A DNA stretch of 64,000 bases from the NCBI GenBank assembly GCA_963697965.1, contig OY969108.1:62001-126000 (forward strand), in the 5' to 3' direction. The stretch is from JAPLJC01 sp963697965 (GTDB lineage Bacteria; Desulfobacterota; Desulfobaccia; Desulfobaccales; 0-14-0-80-60-11). Positions 37,146 to 45,894 of this stretch are shown here, piece after piece; position 1 is the stretch's first letter; each line of letters starts with the position of its first letter. Position numbers and translations under genes: made by a program. A model generated the notes under the pieces. It was not told where the DNA came from. It saw only the letters and a list, made by a program, of their open reading frames with translations, and made no database searches.

Positions 37146-38333
37146 GTGAACCATAACTGGATGCCACGCGCCGATAAGGTGGTCATGAACACCTACGGCC
37201 GCCAGCCCCTGGTGTTGGTGAAGGGGGAAGGCTGCCGGGTGTGGGATGATCAGGGGATAGAGTACCTCGATTTGGTGGCCGGCTTGGCGGTCTGCAACCT
37301 GGGCCACGCCCATCCGCAGGTGGCCCGGGCCGCGGCGGCGCAACTGGCGCAGTTGGTCCACGTCTCCAATCTCTACTACAGCACCCCCATGGTGGAGCTG
37401 GCGGAGCTGCTGGTGCGCCTCTCCTTCGCGGACCGGGTCTTTTTCGCCAACAGCGGCGCCGAAGTGAACGAAGGGGCCATCAAGCTGGTGCGCCGCTACT
37501 CCCGGGAGCGCTTCGGGCCCGGCCGGCACCGCATCATTTGCATGGAGAACTCCTTCCACGGCCGCACCCTCGGGGCCTTGTCCGCCACCGGCCAGTCAAA
37601 ATTCTGGCAGGGCTTCGACCCCATGCTGGAAGGCTTTTATTTTGTGCGCTTCAATGACCTGGAGGCACTGGCCGCGGCGGTGGACGACAGCGTCTGCGCC
37701 GTGCTCCTGGAGCCCATCCAGGGAGAGGGCGGCGTCTGTCTGCCGGATGCCGGTTATCTAAAGGGCGTGCGCCGGCTGTGTGCGGATAAGCAGCTACTGC
37801 TGATCCTGGATGAGATTCAGACCGGCCTGGGCCGCACCGGGCGGCTCTTCGCCCACGAGCACTTCGGCATCCAGCCCGACGTTATGACGCTGGCCAAGGC
37901 CCTGGCGGGCGGCCTGCCCATGGGAGCGCTGCTGGCCACCGCGGAGGTGGCCGGGGCCTTCGTGCCCGGAACCCACGCCAGCACCTTCGGGGGCGGGCCG
38001 GTGATCGCCGCCGCCGCCACCACCGCCGTGTCCCTCTTGAGCGACGCCAAGTTGCTGGCGGCGGTACGCGCCCAGGGCGATTATCTACAAAAGGCCCTCT
38101 TGAAGCTGAAGGCCGCCTTTCCCGTCATCCGCCAGGTGCGGGGTCTGGGTCTCATGTGGGGCCTGGAGCTGGCCGGGGAAGGGGGGCCCGTGGTGGCCGC
38201 CTGCCGGGAGCGGGGAGTGTTGGTCAATTGCACCCAGGGCAACGTCATCCGGCTGCTGCCGCCATTGATCGTCAGTACCGCTGAGCTAAACCGGGGATTA
38301 CAGGTCCTGGAGGAGGCCCTGGCATTGCTGTAA
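37146..38333 (+). CDS. argD: Acetylornithine aminotransferase
   Basis: PLP-dependent aminotransferase of arginine synthesis (N-acetylglutamate semialdehyde to N-acetylornithine; may also serve lysine synthesis). 395 residues, GTG start with GAGGGA at good spacing. Recognised by VWDDQGIEYLDLVAGLAVCNLGH, FANSGAEVNEGAIKLVRRY, FHGRTLGALSATGQ, EPIQGEGG, LILDEIQTGLGRTG and PDVMTLAKALAGGLPMGA with the PLP lysine. argF follows 218 bp downstream on the same strand, with repeats between. Confidence 0.96.
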   Translation: MNHNWMPRADKVVMNTYGRQPLVLVKGEGCRVWDDQGIEYLDLVAGLAVCNLGHAHPQVARAAAAQLAQLVHVSNLYYSTPMVELAELLVRLSFADRVFFANSGAEVNEGAIKLVRRYSRERFGPGRHRIICMENSFHGRTLGALSATGQSKFWQGFDPMLEGFYFVRFNDLEALAAAVDDSVCAVLLEPIQGEGGVCLPDAGYLKGVRRLCADKQLLLILDEIQTGLGRTGRLFAHEHFGIQPDVMTLAKALAGGLPMGALLATAEVAGAFVPGTHASTFGGGPVIAAAATTAVSLLSDAKLLAAVRAQGDYLQKALLKLKAAFPVIRQVRGLGLMWGLELAGEGGPVVAACRERGVLVNCTQGNVIRLLPPLIVSTAELNRGLQVLEEALALL

Positions 38334-38551
38334 GCACACAGGGGATGCAGCTAGGGGTGCGCCCTTACCACGCATGGGACACAGGCTGGAAAGCATATCG
38401 AGTGAGCAGTGAGCAGTGAGCAGTGGGGGGACTAGGAAATGTGGCGCCGCTTGCCCCCGGCGGCGAAAAGATGTAGCCGCAGGCGTTAGCCTGCGCTGCC
38501 CAGGCGGGACGTTAGCGGATTTATGAAATCGGTTACTAAGGCATAAAGCCC
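38334..38551. repeat. Repeats between argD and argF
   Basis: GTGAGCA x3 plus GTG (38402-38425) and GTAGCCGCAGGCGTTAGCC, a copy of the palindrome at 33547, at about 38473-38495. No gene. The argF ribosome site is a modest AAGG at about 38537-38540. Confidence 0.6.
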
Positions 38552-39460
38552 ATGAAACGTGATCTGTTGACCATCCTGGATCTAAGCCGGGAGGAGATCG
38601 AAACCCTGCTGGTCCGAGCCCGGGAGTTAAAGGCCCTCCAGGCTCGCCGGGTGGAGCACGCTTCCCTGAAGGGCAAGTCCCTGGCCCTGATCTTCGACAA
38701 ACCTTCCACCCGCACCCGGGTTTCCTTTGAGGTGGGCATGGCGCAGTTGGGGGGCGCCAGCCTCTACCTGGGTCCGGGGCAGACCCAGATGGCCCGCCAG
38801 GAACCCATCCCCGACACCGCCCGGGTCCTGTCCCGGTACGTGGACGGGGTGGTGGTGCGCACCTTTGCCCAGGAAACCGTGGCCGAGCTGGCCCGGCACG
38901 CCACCATCCCTGTCATCAATGGCCTCACCGACGCCCACCATCCCTGTCAGGTGCTCAGCGACCTGATGACCATGGAGGAGCGCTTCGGGCGGCTCTCCGG
39001 TCTGGAGGTGGCCTGGGTGGGGGACGGCAACAACATGGCCAACTCCTGGATCACCGCGGCCATGCACCTCGATTTTGCCCTGCACCTGGCCTGCCCCCAG
39101 GGCTATGAGCCTGACCCCGCTCTGCTGCAGGCGGCCCAAAGGAGCGGACGCCAAATCCATCTTTCCCAGGACCCCCGCCAGGCGGTGCAGGGGGTCCACG
39201 TGATCAACACCGATGTCTGGACCTCCATGGGCCAGGAGGACGAAGCCGCAGCCCGGCGGGAGATCTTCAAACCCTACCAGGTCAACGCCGGCCTCCTGAA
39301 ACTGGCTCGGCCCGAGGCTATCGTGCTTCACTGCCTGCCCGCCCACCGGGGCGAGGAGATCACCGCCCAGGTGCTGGAAGGGCCCCAAAGCGCCGCCTGG
39401 GACCAGGCGGAAAACCGCCTCCACTTCCAAAAGGCCCTGCTGGAGTGGCTGCTGGGGTGA
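38552..39460 (+). CDS. argF: Ornithine carbamoyltransferase
   Basis: Converts ornithine and carbamoyl phosphate to citrulline in the arginine pathway; cytoplasmic trimer. 302 residues. Conserved motifs in order: carbamoyl-phosphate binding KPSTRTRVSFE, MARQEPIPDTARVL, GLTDAHHPCQVLSDL (HPCQ), VAWVGDGNNMANSW and the ornithine-binding HCLPAHRGEEI (HCLP). ATG start. Together with argD it gives part of a dispersed arginine cluster; argG and argH would be expected next in many relatives but are not here. Confidence 0.97.
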   Translation: MKRDLLTILDLSREEIETLLVRARELKALQARRVEHASLKGKSLALIFDKPSTRTRVSFEVGMAQLGGASLYLGPGQTQMARQEPIPDTARVLSRYVDGVVVRTFAQETVAELARHATIPVINGLTDAHHPCQVLSDLMTMEERFGRLSGLEVAWVGDGNNMANSWITAAMHLDFALHLACPQGYEPDPALLQAAQRSGRQIHLSQDPRQAVQGVHVINTDVWTSMGQEDEAAARREIFKPYQVNAGLLKLARPEAIVLHCLPAHRGEEITAQVLEGPQSAAWDQAENRLHFQKALLEWLLG

Positions 39461-39963
39461 GAAAGACCTGATTTTGGGGAAGGGGGCTTGGGACCTGCGG
39501 CCCCGGGTTCCCGCCTGAGCAAAACGTAGGGTGCGTCTTACGCACCGATAAAAAGGCTGGTGGTGCGTAAGACGCACCCTACAACTATTGCTCTGTTCCA
39601 CAATTGATTATCCATGTAAAAGTACCGATTTCTAACCCCCCTTTGGAAAAGGGGGGCAGGGGGGATTTAATATAACTTCTTGAAATCCCCCTAAATCCCC
39701 CTTTTTCAAAGGGGGACTTAACCATGCCAAATCCAGCTTCCAGTCCTGCTTTTATGTCCAGATAATTGTGAAACACTACACTTAGGATAAATGGTATCTC
39801 CGCTTGCCAACCAGGAGCATGGGAATGGCAAAATGCGAAGAGCACCGGCGAGACGCCGGCGCCACCAATTTAATCAAAAAAAGGATAGTCCGTCGGCCGC
39901 TAAGGCCGGCAACCAGCCTTCCTATTTTTTAGGGCATTGGGAGTGGGCAAGGGCCCGCGGCCA
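39461..39963. repeat. Repeat-rich 500-bp gap between convergent argF and pcnB
   Basis: No gene. It holds TAGGGTGCGTCTTACGCACC (about 39528-39548) with its inverted partner GGTGCGTAAGACGCACCCTA (about 39561-39581), two CCCCCCTTT/AAAGGGGGG hairpins (about 39635-39656 and 39705-39718) of the common AAATCCCCCTAAATCCCCC kind, and small GC-rich hairpins CACCGGCGAGACGCCGGCG near 39848 and GGCCGCTAAGGCCGG near 39896. The hairpins can serve as terminators for the convergent genes. Confidence 0.65.
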
Positions 39964-41286
39964 CTAGCCCTCTTCTCCAGGTTCCTGTTCCCTTCTCTCT
40001 CCACCGCGTCGCCGGTGGCGGCGGTTGCGCCGGCGCCTGGGCTTGGCGGCCCTGGCCTGGGGCGGCCGGGGCGGGATCTGTTCCGGGGCGCAGCGCTCCA
40101 CCAATTCGGCTTCCGGGGCTTCCTTGATCTGGACCAACATCCAGGCCTCGGGGTAGAGGGCCAGGCGGGCCAGGCGGGCCGGCAGAGGCCGCCCGTGCCG
40201 CAGCAGCGGAGCTATCCGGGCTTCCAGGGCCAGAATCTGGGAGACGTCGTCATGGCGTTGCCGGGGGAATTCGATGCCCCCCAGGGCTTCCTTGATCCCC
40301 TCATGGATGAACTCCCGCAGCTCCTTGAAATCTTCCGGAAAGTCGGGGCCCTGTTCCAGAAACGGGGTCAAAAAGATCGCCCAGAGGAGACTGTCGGAGA
40401 CGTGGCGCTCTCCCAGCAGCAATAGGTCCAGGCGGTGACAGAGGTCCAGGAGGCGCGCCTTGCCGCGTTGGCCCAGGCGCGGCTCCCAGGCGGGGAAGAT
40501 GGCATAGAAGAGGGCGGAGGACAGCATCAGCCGGAAGAAGGGGGCGGCAGCGGCGCTGCGGAAGTCCTTGAGCAATTCATCCCGCACCCGGGACGGGGAA
40601 CAGGTGCGGATCAGGGTGCCCTTGGACAGGATCTCCCGCCAGGCGCCGGCCTCGATGGTGAAGCCGGTGCGGGCCGCGTGGCGCAGGGTCCGCAGCATGC
40701 GCACCGGGTCGCGCTCGAAGCGCGCGGAGGGCTCGCCGATGACCCGGATGACCCGATTCTCCAGGTCCGTCAGGCCCCCCACGTAATCCACCAGCGAGAA
40801 ATCGCTGATGTCGTAAAAGAGGGCGTTGATGGTCAGATCCCGGCGCTCGGCGTCCTCGGCCGGTGTGCCGAAGGTCTGCTCCCGGAAAGGAGCCCCTGGC
40901 TGGGGAGGCTCCTCCTCAAACTCCGAGCGGCGCCGGAAGGTGGAGACCTCGACGATGTGCCCGCCCTTGAAAAAGACCTGCACCAGCCGGAAGCGCCGGC
41001 CGATGATCCGGCTGTTGCGGAAGAGTTTGCGCAACTCCCCGGGGCGGGCGTTGGTGACCACGTCGAAATCCTTGGGCCTTTTTCCCAGGAGCAGGTCCCG
41101 CACCCCGCCCCCCACCAGATAGACGGTATAACCGGCGTGCAGCAGCCGGTAGAGAACCTTATGGGCCTCCACGTCGATATCTTTTCGGGAGACGGTATGT
41201 TGCGGCCGGGGGATGATGCGGGGCAGAAGTTCTGCCGGTTCAGGGCTGATAAACCGCATGGAGCTATTATAGGCGAAATCCCCCAA
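39964..41286 (-). CDS. pcnB: Poly(A) polymerase / tRNA nucleotidyltransferase family protein
   Basis: Class II nucleotidyltransferase of 440 residues. The head domain has YLVGGGVRDLLLGKRPKDFDVV (GG motif followed by the metal-binding Asp-x-Asp), RRDLTINALFYDI and ERDPVRMLRTLRHAARTGF, the latter region separating poly(A) polymerases and CCA enzymes. The C-terminal tail is very basic (AAKPRRRRNRRHRRRGG), as in bacterial PcnB, so poly(A) polymerase is favoured. The start is TTG 41286, supported by AAGAGG 8 nt upstream. An ATG at 41259 is possible but has no ribosome site. Confidence 0.88.
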   Translation of the reverse strand: MGDFAYNSSMRFISPEPAELLPRIIPRPQHTVSRKDIDVEAHKVLYRLLHAGYTVYLVGGGVRDLLLGKRPKDFDVVTNARPGELRKLFRNSRIIGRRFRLVQVFFKGGHIVEVSTFRRRSEFEEEPPQPGAPFREQTFGTPAEDAERRDLTINALFYDISDFSLVDYVGGLTDLENRVIRVIGEPSARFERDPVRMLRTLRHAARTGFTIEAGAWREILSKGTLIRTCSPSRVRDELLKDFRSAAAAPFFRLMLSSALFYAIFPAWEPRLGQRGKARLLDLCHRLDLLLLGERHVSDSLLWAIFLTPFLEQGPDFPEDFKELREFIHEGIKEALGGIEFPRQRHDDVSQILALEARIAPLLRHGRPLPARLARLALYPEAWMLVQIKEAPEAELVERCAPEQIPPRPPQARAAKPRRRRNRRHRRRGGERREQEPGEEG

Positions 41287-41362
41287 TTTTTTAACCTCTT
41301 ATTTAATAAATAGCGCGGTTCCCGGCCCAACCCGCGAAAATTCGAGGTGCGAGGCGGGATTA

Positions 41363-41391
41363 TTGACAAGCGGCGCCAATCCAGATATTTC
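41363..41391 (+). promoter_or_regulatory. Possible sigma-70 promoter for pgpA
   Basis: A perfect -35 box TTGACA (41363-41368) is followed after 17 nt by TATTTC (41386-41391), a weak -10. It lies about 57 bp before the pgpA start and faces the right way. Confidence 0.35.
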
Positions 41392-41447
41392 TAAGCTGTC
41401 AGAGATATAGCTGGGATGAGGAGGCGAACCTGGGGGGTAGAGTCCTG

Positions 41448-41897
41448 GTGCTGGCCCTGGCCACATGGGGGGGAGTGGGCTTGCTGCCGGGCGCCCCGGG
41501 CACCTGGGGAACCCTGGCGGCCCTGCCCCTCTGGTGGGTTTTGGCGCACCTGGGTCCCTGGGGCTACGGCCTGGGGACGGCGGCGGTTATCCTGGCGGGC
41601 TGGTGGGCCGCGGGCCCGGCCCAGGATTATCTGGGGCAGGCCGACCACCCCGCCATCGTCATCGATGAAGTGGCGGGCCTGTTGATCACCCTGGCCGGGG
41701 CGCCGCTGTCCTGGGCCGCCGCGGGCATTGGCTTTATCTTATTCCGGACCCTGGATATCCTGAAACCGCCTCCCATTCGCTGGTTCTCTTCCGGAGAATC
41801 CGGCGGTCTGGAGGTGGTGGTGGACGACGTGGTGGCGGGGGTGCTGGCGCGGCTGATTTTGGAGATAGTCTATGCGTTCGGAATATTGCCAGGGTGA
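41448..41897 (+). CDS. pgpA: Phosphatidylglycerophosphatase A
   Basis: Membrane enzyme that dephosphorylates phosphatidylglycerophosphate in phospholipid synthesis. 149 residues from GTG 41448, with a G-rich ribosome site at 41432-41437. The first frames upstream lack an ATG. Family motifs: GLLPGAPGTWGTLAAL, AIVIDEVAGLLI, GFILFRTLDILKPPPIRW and EVVVDDVVAGVLA. Three or four membrane segments. It is divergent from pcnB and followed 6 bp later by the broken DUF4160 gene. Confidence 0.9.
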   Translation: MLALATWGGVGLLPGAPGTWGTLAALPLWWVLAHLGPWGYGLGTAAVILAGWWAAGPAQDYLGQADHPAIVIDEVAGLLITLAGAPLSWAAAGIGFILFRTLDILKPPPIRWFSSGESGGLEVVVDDVVAGVLARLILEIVYAFGILPG

Positions 41898-41903
41898 TTT
41901 TGC

Positions 41904-42137
41904 ATGCCCACAATATTGAGAATTCAGGGATATAGGTTTTTCTTTTTTAGTAATGAAGGATATGGGAAACCACATATCCACGTGGAATCCGGCGATAGTT
42001 AGGCGAAGTTTTGGCTAAAGCCCGTGGCCATGGCAAAATCTTTTGGATACAGGCCCGTCGAACTTAGCACGTTACGAAAAATAGTTGAGAGCCACGAGGA
42101 TCTATTTTGGGAGAGATGGCATGAACATTTTGCCTAA
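41904..42137 (+). pseudogene. DUF4160 protein interrupted by one in-frame TAG
   Basis: Translating from ATG 41904 gives MPTILRIQGYRFFFFSNEGY, GKPHIHVESGDS, a TAG stop at 42000-42002, then AKFWLKPVAMAKSFGYRP and LSTLRKIVESHEDLFWERW ending HEHFA and TAA at 42135. This is a complete DUF4160 protein (77 residues plus the stop) except that the TAG stands where a glutamate-like residue is usual (GAG to TAG is one change). DUF4160 genes normally pair with DUF2442, which overlaps here by 17 bp. The rest is well conserved, so the nonsense change is recent, or is read through. Function unknown; such pairs are often classed as toxin-antitoxin-like. Confidence 0.85.
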
Positions 42138-42357
42138 GACTCTTTTAGTACTGATCACCGAAATTTCATTTGAAGGGGACGTCTTGCAGGTCTTCCTTTC
42201 CGATGGCCGGGAAATGCGCGTGCCCCTGGAGTGGTTTCCCAAGCTGCGGGACGCCTCCCCTGAAGCGCGCCGGCATTGGCGGCTCATCGGCAAGGGCATT
42301 GGCGTCCATTGGCCGGAAGTCGATGAGGACCTATCCTTGGAAGGGTTGTTGCATTAG
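42121..42357 (+). CDS. DUF2442 domain protein
   Basis: A 78-residue protein from ATG 42121, overlapping the end of the DUF4160 frame. It has the DUF2442 pattern: VLQVFLSDGREMRVPLEWFP followed by a basic helix (ARRHWRLIGKGIGVHWPEVD) and DLSLEGLL. The longer frame to 42085 falls inside the DUF4160 coding region and is rejected. DUF2442 proteins have a beta-rich N-domain with a possible DNA-binding role and pair with DUF4160; the pair here is probably inactive if the upstream stop is real. Confidence 0.85.
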   Translation: MNILPKTLLVLITEISFEGDVLQVFLSDGREMRVPLEWFPKLRDASPEARRHWRLIGKGIGVHWPEVDEDLSLEGLLH

Positions 42358-42436
42358 GTTCCTCACGAAAAAGCCGTCCAATTTTATGGTCCTTTATGGC
42401 TGCTGACTACTGGCAACCAGGAACTGGCAACTGATC

Positions 42437-43684
42437 ATGCAAGGTGAGATCATCGCCACCGGCACGGAGTTGATCACCGGGCGGGTGCCCGATTTTAACG
42501 CCCGCTACGCGGCCCGGCGGCTCCACGAAGCGGGCCTGACCGTGCAGTGGCTCACCATCCTGGGGGATGAGCCGCCGCGGTTCCGGGAGATCCTGCTGCG
42601 GGCGCTGGGCCGTTCCCGGTTCATCATCATCACCGGGGGCCTGGGGGCCACTGAAGATGACGTCACCGTGGCCGCCGCAGCCGAGGCCCTGGGGTTGCCC
42701 CTATTCCTGGACGAGGGAGTGCTGGCCCACATCCGCCGCTCTCTGGAGGAGCGCCAAACCCCCTGGCTGGAACGCTATAGCCGCCTGGCCCTGATTCCTC
42801 GGGGCGCCGTGGTCCTGGACACAGGCTCCCTGGCCTGCTGCGGCTTCGCCCTGGAACACGGCGGCGCCCGCCTCTTTTTCCTGCCCGGGGTCCCCTTTGA
42901 GATGCAAGCCCTGTTCGATGCCTATGTGCTCCCCAGCCTGGTGGAGGTCGCCGGAGACGCGGACGCCCTGGCCCAGCGCACCTTGCGGCTGTTCGGCATC
43001 TCCGAAACCCAATTGCAGGAAGTAGTCTCCAAAATCCCGGAATTCCAGCAAGGGGTGAGCGTGGGTTTTTACCCCAATTTCCCCGAGAACCACCTCTCCC
43101 TGACGGTGCGCGGCCGGGACCGCAGGATTCTGGAGGAGACCCTGGACCGCCTGACCGCGGCCCTGGCCCGGGAGGTGGGCGACGTGCTTTTGGGGCCGGA
43201 AGGGACGCCGCTGGAGGAGCTGGTGGGGCGTCAATTGCGAGAAGGCGGCCTCACCCTGGCCCTGGCCGAGTCCTGCACCGGAGGTCTCATCGGCCACCGC
43301 CTCACCAACGTGGCCGGCTCCTCGGATTATTTCCTGGGCGGGGTGGTCTGCTACGGCAACCAGGCCAAGATGGACCTGCTGCGGGTGGCCCCGGAGGTCC
43401 TGGCGGCATGGGGGGCGGTGAGCCCGGAGACGGCCCGGGAGATGGCCCGGGGAGCGCAGACAGCCTTTGGCGCCCGCCTGGGTTTGGCGGTCACCGGCAT
43501 CGCCGGTCCCGGCGGCGGCTCATCCGGGAAGCCGGTGGGCACAGTGTACATCGGCCTGGCCACCCCCCAGACGGTGGAGGTCTGGCACTACCTCTTCCAC
43601 GGCTCCCGGGAAGCGATCAAAATCTTGTCGGCCCAGACCGCCCTGGACCGGCTGCGGCGGCAGTTGAAGGGGTCAGCAGAATAG
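42437..43684 (+). CDS. cinA: CinA family protein (competence/damage-inducible; NMN amidohydrolase domain)
   Basis: A 415-residue two-domain protein. The N-terminal MoCF-like domain (about residues 1-170) has EIIATGTELITGR, ITGGLGATEDDVT and LPGVPFEMQAL. The C-terminal CinA domain (about 250-410) has LALAESCTGGLIGHRLTNVAGSS and TGIAGPGGGSSGKPVGTVYI, the nicotinamide-nucleotide deamidase part used in NAD recycling; the N-domain can hydrolyse ADP-ribose. ATG 42437 lacks a clear ribosome site. Upstream are ACTGGCAACCAGGAACTGGC repeats (about 42407-42426). thpR and recA follow, as in many bacteria with the cinA-thpR-recA order. Confidence 0.95.
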   Translation: MQGEIIATGTELITGRVPDFNARYAARRLHEAGLTVQWLTILGDEPPRFREILLRALGRSRFIIITGGLGATEDDVTVAAAAEALGLPLFLDEGVLAHIRRSLEERQTPWLERYSRLALIPRGAVVLDTGSLACCGFALEHGGARLFFLPGVPFEMQALFDAYVLPSLVEVAGDADALAQRTLRLFGISETQLQEVVSKIPEFQQGVSVGFYPNFPENHLSLTVRGRDRRILEETLDRLTAALAREVGDVLLGPEGTPLEELVGRQLREGGLTLALAESCTGGLIGHRLTNVAGSSDYFLGGVVCYGNQAKMDLLRVAPEVLAAWGAVSPETAREMARGAQTAFGARLGLAVTGIAGPGGGSSGKPVGTVYIGLATPQTVEVWHYLFHGSREAIKILSAQTALDRLRRQLKGSAE

Positions 43685-43778
43685 CCAACAGGCCGGTTAC
43701 GGCATGCGGATTGCGGGACCGCCCCTGCGCGGCGCCCTCAAAAGAGCGACCTGGGTTCGCCCAGCCGAGGCAGGGCGT

Positions 43779-43902
43779 AGGGTGCGTCTTACGCACCATT
43801 AAGGTTATCCCGGAAATACTGACGTTTAATGGGCGCGTAAGACGCGCCCTACGACTAATTTTTTTTAAAGCTGGAAACTGACTGCTGAAGGCTGAAAGCT
43901 CA
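43779..43902. repeat. Palindromes and heptamer repeat upstream of thpR
   Basis: TAGGGTGCGTCTTACGCACC (43779-43798) and its inverted partner GCGCGTAAGACGCGCCCTAC (about 43832-43852) resemble the pair at 39528-39581. They are followed by the 7-bp repeats CTGGAAA CTGACTG CTGAAGG CTGAAAG (43871-43898), ending 9 bp before thpR. Confidence 0.75.
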
Positions 43903-43907
43903 ACAAT

Positions 43908-44471
43908 ATGATCCGCGCCTTTCTGGCCATTGACCTGCCCGAGAGCCTGCGCCCCGGCTTGGCGACTGTGCAGGAGGGACTGAAAAAGAGCCAGGCCGAC
44001 GTGCGTTGGGTGTCTCCGGGCAATATTCATATCACCTTGAAATTTTTCGGCAACCTGCCGGACGCCGAAGTGCTGCCCCTCATCGCCGCGGCCCGGCAGG
44101 AGGCCTCCCGGCAGGCCCCCCTGACCCTCGAGGTCGTAGGCGCCGGGGCCTTCCCCAGCAGCCGCAGCCCCCGGGTGGTGTGGCTGGGGCTGGACGGGGA
44201 TCTCATGGCCTTGAGCCAGTTTTTTTACCGGTTGGAAAAGGCCTTCGCCCAACTGGGTTATCCGCCGGAGGGCCGGGCCTTCAGCCCCCACCTGACCTTG
44301 GGCCGTGTGCGCTCGCCCGAGGGCCGGGCGCAGTTGAGCCGGGCCCTCGAAAAACTGGAAGTCGCCTGGCCGCCTTTTCAGGTGCGGGAGATCATCTTGT
44401 ATCAAAGCGTGCTGTCGCCAAAGGGCTCGACCTACACGCCGTTGGAGGTGATTAAATTAGGCGGCGAGTAG
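43908..44471 (+). CDS. thpR: RNA 2',3'-cyclic phosphodiesterase (2H family)
   Basis: Opens 2',3'-cyclic phosphate ends of RNA. 187 residues with both H-x-T motifs: HITLKF (His41, Thr43) and HLTLGR near residue 127, within the fold RAFLAIDLPE to GSTYTPLEVI. The family was once called 2'-5' RNA ligase. The stop codon TAG (44469-44471) is inside a 28-bp palindromic repeat that begins at 44468, so the repeat may have trimmed or reset the C-terminus. Located between cinA and recA. Confidence 0.93.
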   Translation: MIRAFLAIDLPESLRPGLATVQEGLKKSQADVRWVSPGNIHITLKFFGNLPDAEVLPLIAAARQEASRQAPLTLEVVGAGAFPSSRSPRVVWLGLDGDLMALSQFFYRLEKAFAQLGYPPEGRAFSPHLTLGRVRSPEGRAQLSRALEKLEVAWPPFQVREIILYQSVLSPKGSTYTPLEVIKLGGE

Positions 44472-44857
44472 GGGCGGGTTTTAAACCCGCCCTACAGGGC
44501 GGACACCTGGGTCCGCCCCTACAAGGCAGGGGGCACAGGTTGGAAAATCTATTAATGAGTAGTTAATATTGAGGTGTTAGGTTAGGAATGTGGCGCCGGT
44601 GCCCCGGCGGCGAAAAGATGTAGCCACAGGCTTTAGCCTGCGCTGGCCGGGCTGGACGCCTGTGCCACCAAAGAAATCTAGGGCAGCCTGTGGCCGCCTA
44701 AGAAGCGACTAGGGTATAATTGAGGGCAAAAACGCAGGCTAAAGCCTGCGGCTATATAAAATAGAAAAATTGTTATTGCCTTTGCTGAAAGCTGACGGCT
44801 GAAAGCTGGCAGCTAAAAAACCCGTTAATTCAAATCCAGAGGTAAAGGAATAAAAAT
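44468..44857. repeat. Repeat-filled gap between thpR and recA
   Basis: No gene. In order: a palindrome with arm GTAGGGGCGGGTTT (44468-44495), GGGCGGACACCTGGGTCCGCCC (about 44497-44518), GCCACAGGCTTTAGCCTGCG (44622-44641), a possible -10 TATAAT (44715-44720) without matching -35, CGCAGGCTAAAGCCTGCGGC (44730-44749), and the heptamers GCTGAAA GCTGACG GCTGAAA GCTGGCA GCT (44784-44814). AAAGGA at 44844-44849 is the recA ribosome site. No SOS (LexA) box was recognised. Confidence 0.7.
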
Positions 44858-45894
44858 ATGAGCGATCAAAATGCGGCGGATAAGGCCAAGGCCCTGGACC
44901 AGGCCCTGAGTCACATCGAAAAACAGTACGGCAAGGGCTCCATCATGCGCCTGGGGGCCGATGAGAAGATAGACGTGCCGGTAATCTCCAGCGGCTGCCT
45001 CTCCCTGGACCTGGCCTTGGGGATCGGCGGCATCCCCCGGGGCCGGGTCATCGAGATCTTCGGGCCGGAGGCCTCCGGCAAGACCACCCTGGCCCTGCAC
45101 GTCATCGCCGAGGCCCAGCGCCAGAGCGGGGTGGCGGCCTTCATAGACGCCGAGCACGCCCTGGACGTGAACTATGCCCGCAAGCTGGGGGTCCGGACCG
45201 AGGACCTGCTCATCTCCCAGCCCGATTCCGGTGAACAGGCCCTGGAGATCGCCGAAATCCTGGTGCGCTCCAATGCGGTGGACGTGGTGGTGGTGGACTC
45301 GGTGGCCGCCCTGGTGCCCCGCTCGGAAATCGAAGGAGACATGGGCGACGCCCAGATGGGTTCCCAGGCCCGCCTGATGTCCCAGGCCCTGCGCAAGCTC
45401 ACTTCGGCCATCAGCAAATCGCTCACCTCGGTGATCTTCATCAACCAGATCCGCCATAAGATCGGGGTAATGTTCGGGAATCCCGAAACCACCACCGGGG
45501 GCAATGCCCTGAAGTTTTATGCGAGCATGCGCCTGGACATCCGCCGCATCAGCGCCATCAAGCAAGGGGATGAGGTTATCGGCTCCCACTCCCGGGTGAA
45601 GGTGGTGAAAAACAAGCTGGCTCCGCCCTTCCAGGAGGCGGAATTCGACATCATCTTCGGCCAGGGTATCTCCCGGGAAGGCGACCTCCTGGACCTGGCC
45701 GCCGAGCAGAACCTCATCCAGAAGAGCGGCGCCTGGTTCAGCTACGGGGGCGAGCGCATCGGCCAGGGCCGGGAGAACGCCAAGGCCTATCTCCGGGAGC
45801 ACCCGCAGGTGGCCATGGAACTGGATAAACAACTGCGGGCCGCGCTCGGCATGCCCACCCCTCCCGCCGCCTCCGCCGGGGAGCAGCCGCTCCC

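Noticed and set aside
44784..44814. Short regularly spaced repeats considered as a CRISPR array
   Set aside because: Units are 7 bp, directly adjacent and without spacers; no cas genes are nearby.
44700..44857. A LexA/SOS box upstream of recA
   Set aside because: Neither the GAAC-N4-GTTC nor the Geobacter-like GGTT/ACC pattern is present; only a lone TATAAT-like -10 was found.
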